A DNA stretch of 64,000 bases from Flavobacterium psychrotrophum (GTDB taxonomy: Bacteria; Bacteroidota; Bacteroidia; Flavobacteriales; Flavobacteriaceae): positions 3,658,001 through 3,722,000 of the forward strand of contig NZ_CP031557.1 in NCBI RefSeq assembly GCF_003403075.1, written 5' to 3'. A program made the position numbers and the translations under genes. How positions within the stretch are numbered: position 1 is the stretch's first letter; each line of letters begins with the position of its first letter. This document shows, piece after piece, positions 41,869 through 51,784 of this stretch. The notes below the pieces were generated by a model. It did no database searches. It saw nothing but the letters and a program-made list of their open reading frames with translations, and was not told the origin of the DNA.

Positions 41869-44556
41869 TTACTGTACCACTATCTTACGTGTTTCTTTGT
41901 GGCTGCCTTCCTGCACAGTTACAAGATATACACCTTGTTCCGCATTTTGCAGGTTTACGTTTCCACTAAAAACACCGGTGTTAGAAAAAGACTTATTATA
42001 CACCGCCCTGCCCCTTATATCATGCACTGTAACATTAACATCGTTACTTGTCTGTGCTGTAAATGCTACGGTAAAAGAACCGGCGCTTGGGTTAGGATAT
42101 ATAGAAAAGCCCTGCAGCCCGAAAGTTTCAGCAGCCAGTGCACTCACCGTTTGAGAACACACTTGTACCGCCCATGAGTTTAGGGTTCCACTATCATCTG
42201 CCTGCGTATCCCTGATTCTTAGCCTCCAGTTACCGGCAGTTGCAGCAGTTGCGTAAGATGCAAGTGTACCCTGTGGCTTATAAGTACCCGTTGTAGGCGA
42301 TGCACATACTACTGCACTACCGGCATCGCTAAAAGTAACATTTAAATTATCGTTTGATGTACACTGCCCATCCCAAAGATTTACGGTAGTATTAGCAGGG
42401 TTAACAATATTTATAGTAAGGTCGCTTACATAAGGGTGTGTTACATCTACAAGAACATTAACGCTTGTAACCTCATCTGTAGTAGCAGGTACCGTTAACG
42501 ACTGCGTTGTATAGGTAGAAGTACCATCCGGTATGCTTAAGCCTGTAGTGTTTGTATATGTAGTACAGTTAGAGGTTATCCTGTAACCAATACCAAATTC
42601 AGCCTGGTTTACCGCATAAAAAACATTGCCTACAGCTTCTACAAGTATGCGGCAGTGTGCGCTTTCTGTACCGGCAGGCACAGTTATTACCTCGCTACCA
42701 TCATTATCAGTAGCCGACGCAAGGATTGTAGGAAACGTAAGGCCGCCATCTGTAGAAAGCAGGATGTTTACCTTAGCCGTATTAATGGTGTTTGCAGTTG
42801 TGCCGGCAACATTCCAGGTTATGGTTTGCTGGCTGCTTACAGCCCAGGCAGCATCTGCGGCATCAGACGTGCTTTGAGATGTAACCTCAAATGGCCCTGC
42901 GGCAGATTTTACGGTAATAACAGCTTCATCTGTCATGGTCTGGCCACCATTAGCAACGTTATCCCTGCCGGTAAGCGTAAAATGAAGGCTACGCGCTACG
43001 GTAGAAACACTCTCCCAGTTTGAAATAAGTGAGTTGCTGATAACACTACTGAATGCCGGAAAATATCGTGTGGCTGATGCACCGGGAGCAACACTCCTGA
43101 AAAGCGGGCCGGCAGTTTTAGTTGAAAGTGCAAAACTATTACTTTCTGCAACTGCCCTGGTGGCGTTATCATTTTCTTCCCAAGTGTAGGTTACTGTAGC
43201 TGGGTTTGCCTCTGCCCCTACTGCCTTTAATACAAACGCAGTACCCTTTGGTATGCTGTAGTCGCTGCCGGCATTTATAACAATACCTTCATTATCCATA
43301 TCAAGGTCTACCGGGCATGAAAGGCCTGCCAGGTTAGCCTGTACCTGTTTTATACTTGCATATGTAAAATAATCATCAGAATGCGCCTGCACGTCATAAC
43401 TTCCGGTTATACCGGCATAGCCCATTATGCTGCTGCCACTTCCCGGTTCAGTTTGCGCGCCACTGCCTTCATAAGCATAAGAAAAAGTGTGATTGGCACC
43501 CATTTGGTGTCCCATTTCATGCGCCACATAATCTATATCAAAAGTATCGCCCTCAGGTATGCCATTTGCCGGAGACGTAATACCACTACCTTTAACAGCA
43601 TCTTCGCAAACACAACCTATACAACCGGCATTACCACCGCCGCCTGTAGCCCCAAAAAGATGTCCTATATCATAAGCCTCTTCGCCTATTGTAGCTGTAA
43701 GGTTTGCCTGTAGCTCATCGTTCCAGTTATCCATGTTAGTAGCGGTAGAATAAGGATCTGTAGACGAATTAGTATAAATAATGCTGGCTTCCTGGTCTAT
43801 AAGCAACAACTGCACGGCAAAGTCCTTTTCAAAAACACCATTAGCACGCGTCATAGTAGCGTTCATGGCTGCCAGTGCCCCGGCAATTGTTCTGCCATGG
43901 TAAATGCCATACTCTCCGGTACATGATAGTGCCAGCCTCATGGTCTTAAATGTTTTTGCATCACTCTTAGCAGTCAATGCGCTGCGCTCTGCAACTTTTT
44001 TGGCTCCTTCAAGGTCTATAGTTGTACATTTAAAAGGCAGTTGCCCTTTAGCGCGCTTTACGCCAGAATTAAATATAACATAAAGCTTATTGTTATCTGT
44101 ATAAGGCTCTATAAATTCGGTCTCTTTATCAGCCCTTAGTACCATGCTCTGAACATTTTGCGGAGATACACTTATTCTTAAATACGCAGTAGGATCTTCT
44201 ACACCAATACCTACATAAGAACGAATATCAGGGAACTGCGCCTGTAAGCCCGGCATAAAGTTAGATGCCTCAAGCACCGTAAAATGCTCTAAAGCACCAC
44301 TAATTGTCGGTATTGTTATCTGCACTCCCTTTGCGCCCGATGCCCTTTGCGGAGCCGAGGCAAGCGTCTCCTTAAGCTGATCGGTATCAAGGGTTAAAAA
44401 GGTCATCTTGCCGGATGCGGTGGCAAAGGCCTTTTTAACATCGCCATAGGCTGTCTCCTTTCCCGCCGGAACGGTTGTCCAGATTTTTTTGCCCTGTGCA
44501 AACATCGCCGTAAACGAGAACGTAGCGGCAACACATAATAGGAACGTTCTTTTCAT
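41869..44556 (-). CDS. T9SS-exported metzincin protease with P domain (protease 2)
   Basis: 895 residues from the ATG at 44556 (MKRTFLLCVAATFSFTAMFAQ signal peptide); 16 codons upstream remain open but lack signal-peptide character. Domain order matches protease 1: propeptide, HEMGHQMGANH zinc site, Met-turn IMGYAGIT, beta domains, a P-like domain (SIPDGTSTY, NLNVTFSDAG, LNSWAVQVCS), and a C-terminal sorting domain (IYPNPSAGSFTVAF). Each gene has its own terminator, so the pair look like a diverged tandem duplication with separate transcription. Confidence 0.92.
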   Translation of the reverse strand: MKRTFLLCVAATFSFTAMFAQGKKIWTTVPAGKETAYGDVKKAFATASGKMTFLTLDTDQLKETLASAPQRASGAKGVQITIPTISGALEHFTVLEASNFMPGLQAQFPDIRSYVGIGVEDPTAYLRISVSPQNVQSMVLRADKETEFIEPYTDNNKLYVIFNSGVKRAKGQLPFKCTTIDLEGAKKVAERSALTAKSDAKTFKTMRLALSCTGEYGIYHGRTIAGALAAMNATMTRANGVFEKDFAVQLLLIDQEASIIYTNSSTDPYSTATNMDNWNDELQANLTATIGEEAYDIGHLFGATGGGGNAGCIGCVCEDAVKGSGITSPANGIPEGDTFDIDYVAHEMGHQMGANHTFSYAYEGSGAQTEPGSGSSIMGYAGITGSYDVQAHSDDYFTYASIKQVQANLAGLSCPVDLDMDNEGIVINAGSDYSIPKGTAFVLKAVGAEANPATVTYTWEENDNATRAVAESNSFALSTKTAGPLFRSVAPGASATRYFPAFSSVISNSLISNWESVSTVARSLHFTLTGRDNVANGGQTMTDEAVITVKSAAGPFEVTSQSTSDAADAAWAVSSQQTITWNVAGTTANTINTAKVNILLSTDGGLTFPTILASATDNDGSEVITVPAGTESAHCRILVEAVGNVFYAVNQAEFGIGYRITSNCTTYTNTTGLSIPDGTSTYTTQSLTVPATTDEVTSVNVLVDVTHPYVSDLTINIVNPANTTVNLWDGQCTSNDNLNVTFSDAGSAVVCASPTTGTYKPQGTLASYATAATAGNWRLRIRDTQADDSGTLNSWAVQVCSQTVSALAAETFGLQGFSIYPNPSAGSFTVAFTAQTSNDVNVTVHDIRGRAVYNKSFSNTGVFSGNVNLQNAEQGVYLVTVQEGSHKETRKIVVQ

Positions 44557-44718
44557 TCTTAAATAGTTAAGTTTAGGTAAATAAATAGGCTTCAAATTTA
44601 CCACGCAATCGCACTAATTTAACCCCCGTAAAATGGGCGTTTACCTACAAAATTTATTAGAAATCAGCCATATATCGTTTTAGTTAAACTTTGCCCTCAA
44701 AATCTTAACTTAATACAT

Positions 44719-44726
44719 TAAATTTG
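44719..44726 (+). promoter_or_regulatory. -7 box of ribF
   Basis: TAAATTTG, 24 bases before the TTG start at 44750. No ATG lies in frame between them. Confidence 0.65.
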
Positions 44727-44749
44727 CGTTTGTTAATAATGAAAGTGGT

Positions 44750-45685
44750 TTGAAAATCTACCCCTCTATACAGGAATTTACCCCACCTGCAAAAACCGTA
44801 GTTACCCTTGGTACTTTTGACGGTGTGCACAAAGGACATAAAGTTTTACTCCAAAAACTTGCCGAAGCATCGGCGGCCATGGGCTGCCAGAGTGTAGTAC
44901 TTACATTTTTTCCGCATCCGCGAATGGTTTTGCAGCAGGCATCTGATGTTAAGCTGCTTAATACGATGGAAGAAAAAGCCGGACTGCTGGAAGCCGCCGG
45001 TGTAGACAACCTTATCATTCACCCGTTTAGCCACGAATTTTCGAGGCTTACTGCCGAAGAGTTTGTAAAAGACATACTGGTAGATAAGCTTAGAGTAGGC
45101 AAGATCATTATAGGGCACGACCATCGTTTTGGGCGTAACCGTACTGCCACCACTGCCGACCTTATTATTATGGGACTGGAACTGGGCTTTGAAGTAGAAC
45201 AAATATCTGCCTTGCAGGTTGAAGAAAACAACGTAAGTTCTACCCGTATACGCAATGCCCTTACTGAAGGAAACATAACTCTTGCTAACAGTTACCTGGG
45301 CTACCCTTACTTTATTACCGGTACGGTAAGCACCGGTAAACAACTGGGCCGTACCATAGGCTACCCTACGGCTAATATTGCGATTGGACAGAGTTATAAA
45401 CTGATACCCGCACATGGGGTATATGCTGTTTCATCTATCATTCATGGAAAAATTGTTTTTGGGATGATGAACATTGGCACGCGCCCTACCGTAGATGGTA
45501 CCTACCAGACCATAGAGGTAAACTTTTTTGACTTTGATGCCGATATTTATGGTGCCGAGCTAAAAATAAATCTGCACACACGCCTGCGCGACGAACATAA
45601 ATTTGAATCGTTAGATGCGCTTAAGCAACAGCTGGCACGCGATAAAGAAAACACCCAAGCGTTTTTTAACAGCCACCATGTATGA
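44750..45685 (+). CDS. ribF: Bifunctional riboflavin kinase/FAD synthetase
   Basis: 311 residues. The adenylyltransferase domain has GTFDGVHKGH (21-30) and IIGHDHRFGRNR; the C-terminal kinase domain has GRTIGYPTANI, then HGVYAV and GTRPTVDGTYQTIEVNFFDF. It makes FMN and FAD. The start is TTG, since no ATG lies in frame after the promoter. It overlaps the next gene by 4 bases (ATGA), so the two are coupled. Confidence 0.95.
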   Translation: MKIYPSIQEFTPPAKTVVTLGTFDGVHKGHKVLLQKLAEASAAMGCQSVVLTFFPHPRMVLQQASDVKLLNTMEEKAGLLEAAGVDNLIIHPFSHEFSRLTAEEFVKDILVDKLRVGKIIIGHDHRFGRNRTATTADLIIMGLELGFEVEQISALQVEENNVSSTRIRNALTEGNITLANSYLGYPYFITGTVSTGKQLGRTIGYPTANIAIGQSYKLIPAHGVYAVSSIIHGKIVFGMMNIGTRPTVDGTYQTIEVNFFDFDADIYGAELKINLHTRLRDEHKFESLDALKQQLARDKENTQAFFNSHHV

Positions 45686-47007
45686 AAAATCGCCTGTATG
45701 AGCAGATAGATAATGCACCGCTGGTGCTCTTCAGGATATTTTTTGGCTTTTTGCTGGCTTGCGAAACCTTTGGCGCTATGGCCACCGGCTGGGTTAAGCA
45801 TAACTTTATAGACCCTAAATTTACCTTTAGCCATATAGGCATGGACTGGCTCCAGCCACTACCCGGCATTGGTATGTATTTTTACTTTGGTATAATGGGG
45901 CTGCTGGGGCTGCTTATAATGGCAGGCTATAAATACCGCTTTAGCATTATATCGTTTACCATTATGTGGGCGGCGGTATATTTTATGCAAAAAACATCGT
46001 ATAACAACCATTACTATCTGCTTGTACTGGTAAGCCTTATTATGTGTTTTTTACCGGCAAACACTTACGCATCGCTGGATGCACGCCTAAAACCATCCAT
46101 CAAAAAATATAGCATGCCCAAATGGTGCTCCTGGGTTATGATAGCGCAGGTAAGCATTGTATACCTGTATGCCACTATTGCTAAGTTTTATCCTGGGTGG
46201 CTAACCGGCACTTTTACATACAATTTACTAAGCCAGAGTGTAACTACTGAGGGCTTTAGGGATATTATTGTTACAAAATGGTTTGCGCTTTTTATAGCGT
46301 ATGCCGGCATAGCCTTTGACTTGCTTGTAGTACCGCTGATGTTATTTAAACGCACCCGCACCATAGCTTTTTTTGCTTCGCTCATCTTTCATATTTTTAA
46401 CAGCATTACCCTAAAAATAGGCATCTTCCCGTTCTTTGCGTTAAGCTTTGCCCTGTTCTTTTTTCCGCCCGATACGATCAGGAATATATTTTTCAGAAAA
46501 AAGCCAAAGGTATTTTTGGCCGCACCACAATTTGAAGGGCAAAATATTATACGCTGGTTTTTTGTACCCTACCTTATCATACAGTTTTTGCTTCCGCTGC
46601 GTCACCACCTTATAAAAGGCGATGTTTTATGGACGGAAGAAGGCCACCGCCTGAGTTGGCGCATGATGCTGCGCAACCGCAATGGCAGCACAAATTTTAC
46701 CGTTAAAGATAAAAGCACAGGAAACACTGTGGCTTATGATATAGATAAAGACCTTACCGTAAAGCAACGTGCTGTTATGGGCACCCGCCCGGATATGATA
46801 TGGCAAATGGCTCAACGTATAAAAAAACAGTTTGCAGCACAGGGCAAAGACGTTGCCGTTTATGCATACACAACCGTTGCCATAAACGAGAGCAGCTATG
46901 ACACACTAATAGACCCGGATACTGACCTGGCTACTGCCGAATGGAATTACTTTTTTCATTGCCCGTGGATTTTATTGAATGAAAAAACGGACACTAACAA
47001 AGATTAA
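45682..47007 (+). CDS. HTTM domain (vitamin K-dependent gamma-carboxylase-like) membrane protein
   Basis: 441 residues. It shows four to six membrane helices in the first 270 residues, with LFRIFFGFLLACETF, KTSYNNHYYLLVLVSLIMCFLP, ATIAKFYPGWLTG and a later LPLRHHLIKGDVLWTEEGHRLSWRMMLR. These match HTTM proteins, related to vitamin K gamma-carboxylase. The C-terminal region is soluble and resembles the conserved bacterial tail. Its bacterial function is unknown. It overlaps ribF by 4 bases. Confidence 0.9.
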   Translation: MKNRLYEQIDNAPLVLFRIFFGFLLACETFGAMATGWVKHNFIDPKFTFSHIGMDWLQPLPGIGMYFYFGIMGLLGLLIMAGYKYRFSIISFTIMWAAVYFMQKTSYNNHYYLLVLVSLIMCFLPANTYASLDARLKPSIKKYSMPKWCSWVMIAQVSIVYLYATIAKFYPGWLTGTFTYNLLSQSVTTEGFRDIIVTKWFALFIAYAGIAFDLLVVPLMLFKRTRTIAFFASLIFHIFNSITLKIGIFPFFALSFALFFFPPDTIRNIFFRKKPKVFLAAPQFEGQNIIRWFFVPYLIIQFLLPLRHHLIKGDVLWTEEGHRLSWRMMLRNRNGSTNFTVKDKSTGNTVAYDIDKDLTVKQRAVMGTRPDMIWQMAQRIKKQFAAQGKDVAVYAYTTVAINESSYDTLIDPDTDLATAEWNYFFHCPWILLNEKTDTNKD

Positions 47008-47192
47008 CATTCTTTTAGAATTTCTTTAATTTAATCATAATTGTTGTATTAAAGTTTTACTAATTCACATTATGTTCTGCGTTATATTGGCTAAATTCGA
47101 AGTAAGAAATCTCAGCACTCACACCGCTGTACGATCATTCTTCAATTATCAAGACAAAAAAATAACTGAATACAGAACCCAAAAAACGAATT

Positions 47193-47666
47193 ATGAAAGC
47201 TTCAAGAATCATCATCAACGGCCTCCTTATTTTTATCTGCATCGGCGTTTATTTCCTGATCATGGATAAGCTTGGCCTCTCAAAAAATATTTACCTGCGC
47301 CTTGTAAACTTTGTATTTGTAATTTATGGTGTTAACCGCACGTTGCAGGCAAATTTTAAAGACAATGTTTATGGCTATTTTACTAACCTGGCCTCAGCAT
47401 TCCTAACTGCATTTATAAGCCTTGCAGTGGGTGTTTTCAGTTTTATGATATATGCAGAATACCAGGGTGGCGAAAGGTACCTCCAGGATTTTGCAGACAC
47501 CTATATTTTTGGTGGTAGTAACCCATCGCCCTACCAGTTTGGCATCGGCTTATTTATAGAAGGCCTTGCGGCATCGGCCATGGTATCTTTTGCACTTATG
47601 CAATATTATAAAGGTAAGGTAGAAAACATAAATACTATAGATGACCGCGCCCACAACCCCCACTAA
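47193..47666 (+). CDS. Small integral membrane protein, DUF4199-like
   Basis: 157 residues with four predicted membrane helices (residues 8-24, 32-50, 62-88 and 116-140). The central NRTLQANFKDNVYGYFTNLASAFL and the aromatic spacing fit DUF4199-type flavobacterial proteins, but the match is weak. It lies between the HTTM gene and a TPR regulator, on the same strand, with its own terminator. Function is unknown. Confidence 0.65.
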   Translation: MKASRIIINGLLIFICIGVYFLIMDKLGLSKNIYLRLVNFVFVIYGVNRTLQANFKDNVYGYFTNLASAFLTAFISLAVGVFSFMIYAEYQGGERYLQDFADTYIFGGSNPSPYQFGIGLFIEGLAASAMVSFALMQYYKGKVENINTIDDRAHNPH

Positions 47667-47690
47667 TAAACGCATTTATCAATAAATAAG

Positions 47691-47715
47691 AGCTCCTTTT
47701 TAAGGAGCTTTTTTT
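47691..47715 (+). terminator. Terminator of the membrane protein gene
   Basis: AGCTCCTT-TTT-AAGGAGCT followed by seven Ts. Confidence 0.88.
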
Positions 47716-47720
47716 ATGCT

Positions 47721-47728
47721 TATATTTG
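47721..47728 (+). promoter_or_regulatory. -7 box of TPR regulator 1
   Basis: TATATTTG, 21 bases before the ATG at 47750. Confidence 0.65.
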
Positions 47729-47749
47729 GGCACCCATTAAATAAACGCA

Positions 47750-49411
47750 ATGCACAAAAAGCACACTTACCGCATATTTTTATTGCTGCCGGCGGTATTG
47801 CTTTTATGCTTTACTGCAAAGGCACAAACCGTAGCACAGTGCGACAGCCTTATAGTAAAAGGCATTGATGCCATGTGGAAAAAAGAGTATGTGCGCTCTA
47901 TGGAACTGCTAACCCAGGCACGCACTATTGCCGAAAAAAACCGCTGGTATAAGCAGGAGTTCCTGGCCATTAACAACATAGGGGCTAATTACTATGCCAT
48001 GCTTGATTATGGCGAAGCCCTTAACTACTACCTTGAAAGCTACACCCTTGCCGTAAAAAAACTGGAACCCGTAAATGAGATGGTAGTGCTAAATAACATT
48101 GCCATACTCTACTCCCGCGAAAAGAATCACGCAAAGGCAAAAGAGTATTTTAGCAAGGCATATGAAATAGCCAAAGAAAACAACGACTCGCTAAAAATAG
48201 GCCTTTATGCCATAAACCTGGGCAATGCCGCTAACGAAAGCCGGCATCTTAAAGAGGCGCGAAAATATATAGATGAAGCCCTGATCTTTACCAAAAGAGA
48301 TGTGCAATTATATGACCTGGCCGGAGGTGCCCTTGCAGAAAACCTTTTACTTTCGGGTAATACACAAGCGGCCCGCGAAAAGGCCACACAGGTACTTGCT
48401 GTTACTAACAATCCTAATTTTAATGGATTAGGCACTACACTGGGCATGGTAATAGCGAAAGCCTATAATAAAGAAAAAAACTATCCGGAGGCAGAAGTTG
48501 CTATACGCCATGTTTTTAAAATGAATCCGGCCCTTGATATTAAAAAAGACCTTTATGGGCTTATGTCTAATGTATATGCCGGTAAGGGCGATTACAGCAA
48601 TGCCCTGATTTATAAAGACTCGGTGGTGTGGGCTGAAGAAGAACTGAACCGTGCCAAGAACGGTGAGCTTTACCAAACCAACAGCGTTAAGTTTGAGTTG
48701 CAGGATTACCAGAACCAGCTTGCCATAAATGCCGAAAAACTAAAATCTGAACGCAAACTGTTTTATTACATCATAGCAGTAGCTGCAGCACTGCTTGCTA
48801 TTATTATACTGCTTATGCGAAATATATCGGTGCGCAATAAGCAACGGCAGCTACTGGCTGAGCGCAACGAGAAAGAACTGGCACTCGAACTTGAAAAAGA
48901 AAAGAATGAAAAGCTGCTCCTCGCCCGAGAAATAGCCGAAAAAGAAGCAGCATCCTTACTGGAACAGGAACGCCTTAAGAATGAAATAGAAGTGCGCAAC
49001 CGTAAGCTTTCCGCACGTGCCTTATACCTTTCCGGCCGTAATGAACTGATAGAAGAAGTTATAACATCATTATCACAAAACACGGCAGTTGCAGATAACG
49101 CATCGCTAACACAGCAGCTGCGTTCCTTAAAAGGGCACCTTAAAAATAATGATGAGTGGGATAGTTTTATTACCCATTTTGAAGAAGTAAACCACGGCCT
49201 GCTCGAAAAGCTAAAGGCTAAGCATCCATCTATAACCGCTAACGACCTGCGTTTTATTGCTTACATCTACATGAACCTGAGCACTAAAGAAATTGCCACG
49301 CTGCTAAACATCACTCCAGAAGCCTGCCGCAAGCGCAAAGAGCGCCTGGCATCTAAAATGGAACTCCCGAATAATACGTCGCTCTACGATTATCTCTCGT
49401 TTGTTTCGTAA
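47750..49411 (+). CDS. Membrane-anchored TPR/HTH transcriptional regulator (regulator 1)
   Basis: 553 residues. A signal sequence (cleavage near TAKAQ) is followed by about seven TPR-like helical pairs (LNNIAILYSREKNHAKAKEYFSKAYEIAK and similar) to residue 330. A membrane helix is at about 343-362, then a charged coiled coil to 425. A LuxR-like helix-turn-helix closes the protein (ITANDLRFIAYIYMNLSTKEIATLLNITPEACRKRKERL). The TPRs should lie in the periplasm and the HTH in the cytoplasm. It resembles the later gene at 53.3 kb. Its target and signal are unknown. Confidence 0.88.
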   Translation: MHKKHTYRIFLLLPAVLLLCFTAKAQTVAQCDSLIVKGIDAMWKKEYVRSMELLTQARTIAEKNRWYKQEFLAINNIGANYYAMLDYGEALNYYLESYTLAVKKLEPVNEMVVLNNIAILYSREKNHAKAKEYFSKAYEIAKENNDSLKIGLYAINLGNAANESRHLKEARKYIDEALIFTKRDVQLYDLAGGALAENLLLSGNTQAAREKATQVLAVTNNPNFNGLGTTLGMVIAKAYNKEKNYPEAEVAIRHVFKMNPALDIKKDLYGLMSNVYAGKGDYSNALIYKDSVVWAEEELNRAKNGELYQTNSVKFELQDYQNQLAINAEKLKSERKLFYYIIAVAAALLAIIILLMRNISVRNKQRQLLAERNEKELALELEKEKNEKLLLAREIAEKEAASLLEQERLKNEIEVRNRKLSARALYLSGRNELIEEVITSLSQNTAVADNASLTQQLRSLKGHLKNNDEWDSFITHFEEVNHGLLEKLKAKHPSITANDLRFIAYIYMNLSTKEIATLLNITPEACRKRKERLASKMELPNNTSLYDYLSFVS

Positions 49412-49495
49412 TGCACATTATTTTTATTTCTTAAATAAACGTTAAGCCGGAAAAATTTTTACCTTTAGCCGCTACGTTAACCAACGGAAAAACAC

Positions 49496-51364
49496 ATGAA
49501 AAACTTATACTTAGCCCTTACGTTTGTACTGGCTGCAAACACACTTAGCGCACAAACTAAAGACACCGAAACGGCCGATAAGCTTTTTGCCCGTTTTGAG
49601 TATGTAGATGCCGCAAAAGAATACCTTAAGCTTACTAAAAAAGGCAAAAGCCCATATGTTTACAAACAGCTTGCAGACAGCTACTTTAATGTTTTTAACA
49701 GCAAAGAAGCTATAAAATGGTATGCAAAAGCCATAGAAAGCAAGCAGGATGCCGAAACATACTTTCGCTATGCCCAAATGCTGAAGGCTGAGGGCAAGTA
49801 TGAAGAAGCGAATGCACAAATGCAAAAGTTTGCAACACTGGCGCCAGACGACCAGAGGTCTAAAACATTTTTACAGGACCCCAATTACCTGCCAAGGCTA
49901 CGTAGCCAGGCAAAACTTTATGACGAAAAGTTACTGGACATTAACGATGAAAAGTATGCCGACTTTGGCGGTGTAATAACCGACGATAATACATTTTACT
50001 TTGCCAGTTCGCGGAATACTCTTCGCAAAACCTATGGCCGTAATGAAGAGCCATATCTTGATATGTATACCGCTACATACACAAACGGCACCTTTAGCAA
50101 GCCAACGGCTATAAGCGACATTAACTCTAAATGGCACGATGGCCCGGCAAGCGTTACCGGAGATGGTAATGTAATGTATTTTTCGAGCGAAAGTTTTGTA
50201 AACGGCACGTTTGAAAAAGACGACTCAGGGCAGCGCACCGGTTTGATACACCTTTTCCGTGCAGAGAAAAAAGATGGCAAGTGGACTAACATTAAGCCGC
50301 TGCCGTTTAACGGAAAAACCTGGAGTACCGGAAACCCATCTGTTACTAAAGATGGTAAAACACTCTACTTTGCCAGTAACCGCAAGGGTTCTATGGGCGG
50401 TAGTACCGATATCTGGAAAGTAGAAGTTAAAGGTCCTAACGCGTATGGCGAACCTGTAAACCTGGGCAACAAGATAAATACCGAAGGCAGGGAGAACTTT
50501 CCTTCTATTACAGATGATGGTAAGTTATTTTTTGCGTCAGACGGGCGCAAGGGCTTTGGTGCACTTGATATCTTTATGATTGACCTGGCCCACAATGGCG
50601 AAGCCCTTAACGTAGGCCAGCCGGTAAACTCGCCACTTGATGATTTTGCCTTTAGCTTTAACGTAAAACATAACATAGGCTTTTTTAGCAGCAATAAAGC
50701 CGGTAAAGACAACATATACCTTGCCACCCCTATTTGTGGAGTAGAAGCCGTTGTAACCGTAAAAGACGAAGTTACAGGCAAACCTATTCCGGTTGCTAAA
50801 GTAGCCATACTCGATGAAAAGAATAACATCATCGAAACCCGCGAAACATCGGCAGATGGTGTACTTACATACAGCGTAGACTGTAACAAGCCCTTCAGGC
50901 TACTAGCCGAAGCCAGTGGTTATGAAAATGCTACTGTGGCACTTCCGGCCACTAACGGCGGCAAACTAGACCTTATTGCAAACCTGAAACCGCTTAGCGC
51001 CCTTATTGTAGATGGCAAGATAATGCTGAAAAACATTTACTTTGAGTTCGACAAAAGCTTTATTACACAAGATGCGGCAACTGAGCTAAACAAGCTTGTA
51101 CAAATCATGAAGGCTAACCCTACCATGATCATAGAGCTTAAAGCGCATACCGATACCCGCGGTAGTGCAGAGTATAACCTGAAACTATCTGACGACAGGG
51201 CAAAGGCTACCGTGCAGTATGTAATATCGCAGGGCATTGCCGCAGAGCGTATTTCGGGTAAAGGTTATGGCGAGAGCGAGCCTATTGTAAAATGCGGTGA
51301 TAATTGTACTGACGAAGAACATGCAAAAAACCGTAGGTCTGAATTTATTATTGTAAAAAAATAG
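49496..51364 (+). CDS. OmpA-family protein with TPR, PD40 and carboxypeptidase-regulatory domains
   Basis: 622 residues. After the signal peptide (LSAQ, 20) come TPR-like repeats (30-115), six-or-so PD40 beta-propeller motifs between about 160 and 390 (FYFASSRNTLRKTYG, LYFASNRKGSMGGSTDIW, FFASDGRKGFGALDIFM), a CarboxypepD-like domain near 415-480, and a C-terminal OmpA domain (IYFEFDKSFI, HTDTRGSAEYNLKLSDDRA). This matches the flavobacterial PorE type: outer-membrane proteins bound to peptidoglycan, some of which belong to the T9SS. It follows TPR regulator 1 by 84 bases. Confidence 0.92.
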   Translation: MKNLYLALTFVLAANTLSAQTKDTETADKLFARFEYVDAAKEYLKLTKKGKSPYVYKQLADSYFNVFNSKEAIKWYAKAIESKQDAETYFRYAQMLKAEGKYEEANAQMQKFATLAPDDQRSKTFLQDPNYLPRLRSQAKLYDEKLLDINDEKYADFGGVITDDNTFYFASSRNTLRKTYGRNEEPYLDMYTATYTNGTFSKPTAISDINSKWHDGPASVTGDGNVMYFSSESFVNGTFEKDDSGQRTGLIHLFRAEKKDGKWTNIKPLPFNGKTWSTGNPSVTKDGKTLYFASNRKGSMGGSTDIWKVEVKGPNAYGEPVNLGNKINTEGRENFPSITDDGKLFFASDGRKGFGALDIFMIDLAHNGEALNVGQPVNSPLDDFAFSFNVKHNIGFFSSNKAGKDNIYLATPICGVEAVVTVKDEVTGKPIPVAKVAILDEKNNIIETRETSADGVLTYSVDCNKPFRLLAEASGYENATVALPATNGGKLDLIANLKPLSALIVDGKIMLKNIYFEFDKSFITQDAATELNKLVQIMKANPTMIIELKAHTDTRGSAEYNLKLSDDRAKATVQYVISQGIAAERISGKGYGESEPIVKCGDNCTDEEHAKNRRSEFIIVKK

Positions 51365-51753
51365 GTTTTACAAATCCTGTAAGTGGGCAATGGTTTTTGT
51401 AAATATGGTAAAGCCAAATATGGTTACCACTTTTATAGTACGAAGCACATTACAGTCTTTACTAAATATGTGCATTGTTTTTGTTTTAACCAGTTTCATA
51501 ATAATGCAAATTATAGATTTAATATCCTTTTAATTTAAACGGCTGCCGCGCTTGCCTCACAACGCAGCAGCCGTTTTTATTTAACTTTCTTACTCAAACA
51601 TACTATTCTTACATTATTTATTTTTTTAAATAATAGACAAACAACAGTTAAGCATCGGTAAATGGCATTTTTGTAATGTCCGGTGGATAAGCGCTTCTTA
51701 CATATTGGCTAAACTTTAAGATTGTCTCCGTTTACAATTTGCTAACGCTTTAG
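51365..51753. other. Gap after the OmpA-family gene
   Basis: About 390 bases with no gene. It contains AAATATGGTA twice (about 51398 and 51417), and a terminator at 51538-51576. The 175 bases between the OmpA stop and that terminator are unexplained and could be a long 3' untranslated region or a small RNA. Confidence 0.5.
51538..51576 (+). terminator. Terminator, AAACGGCTGC stem
   Basis: AAACGGCTGC and GCAGCCGTTT pair perfectly around a 19-base loop, followed by TT and AT-rich sequence. Confidence 0.8.
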
Positions 51754-51761
51754 TAATTTTG
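51754..51761 (+). promoter_or_regulatory. -7 box of the JmjC/cupin-like gene
   Basis: TAATTTTG, 24 bases before the ATG at 51785. Confidence 0.6.
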
Positions 51762-51784
51762 TACTGCTAATTAGCCTATACGTT

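Noticed and set aside
47072-47269. 65-codon plus-strand frame upstream of the membrane protein
   Set aside because: It overlaps the start of a better membrane protein gene and lacks any family features.
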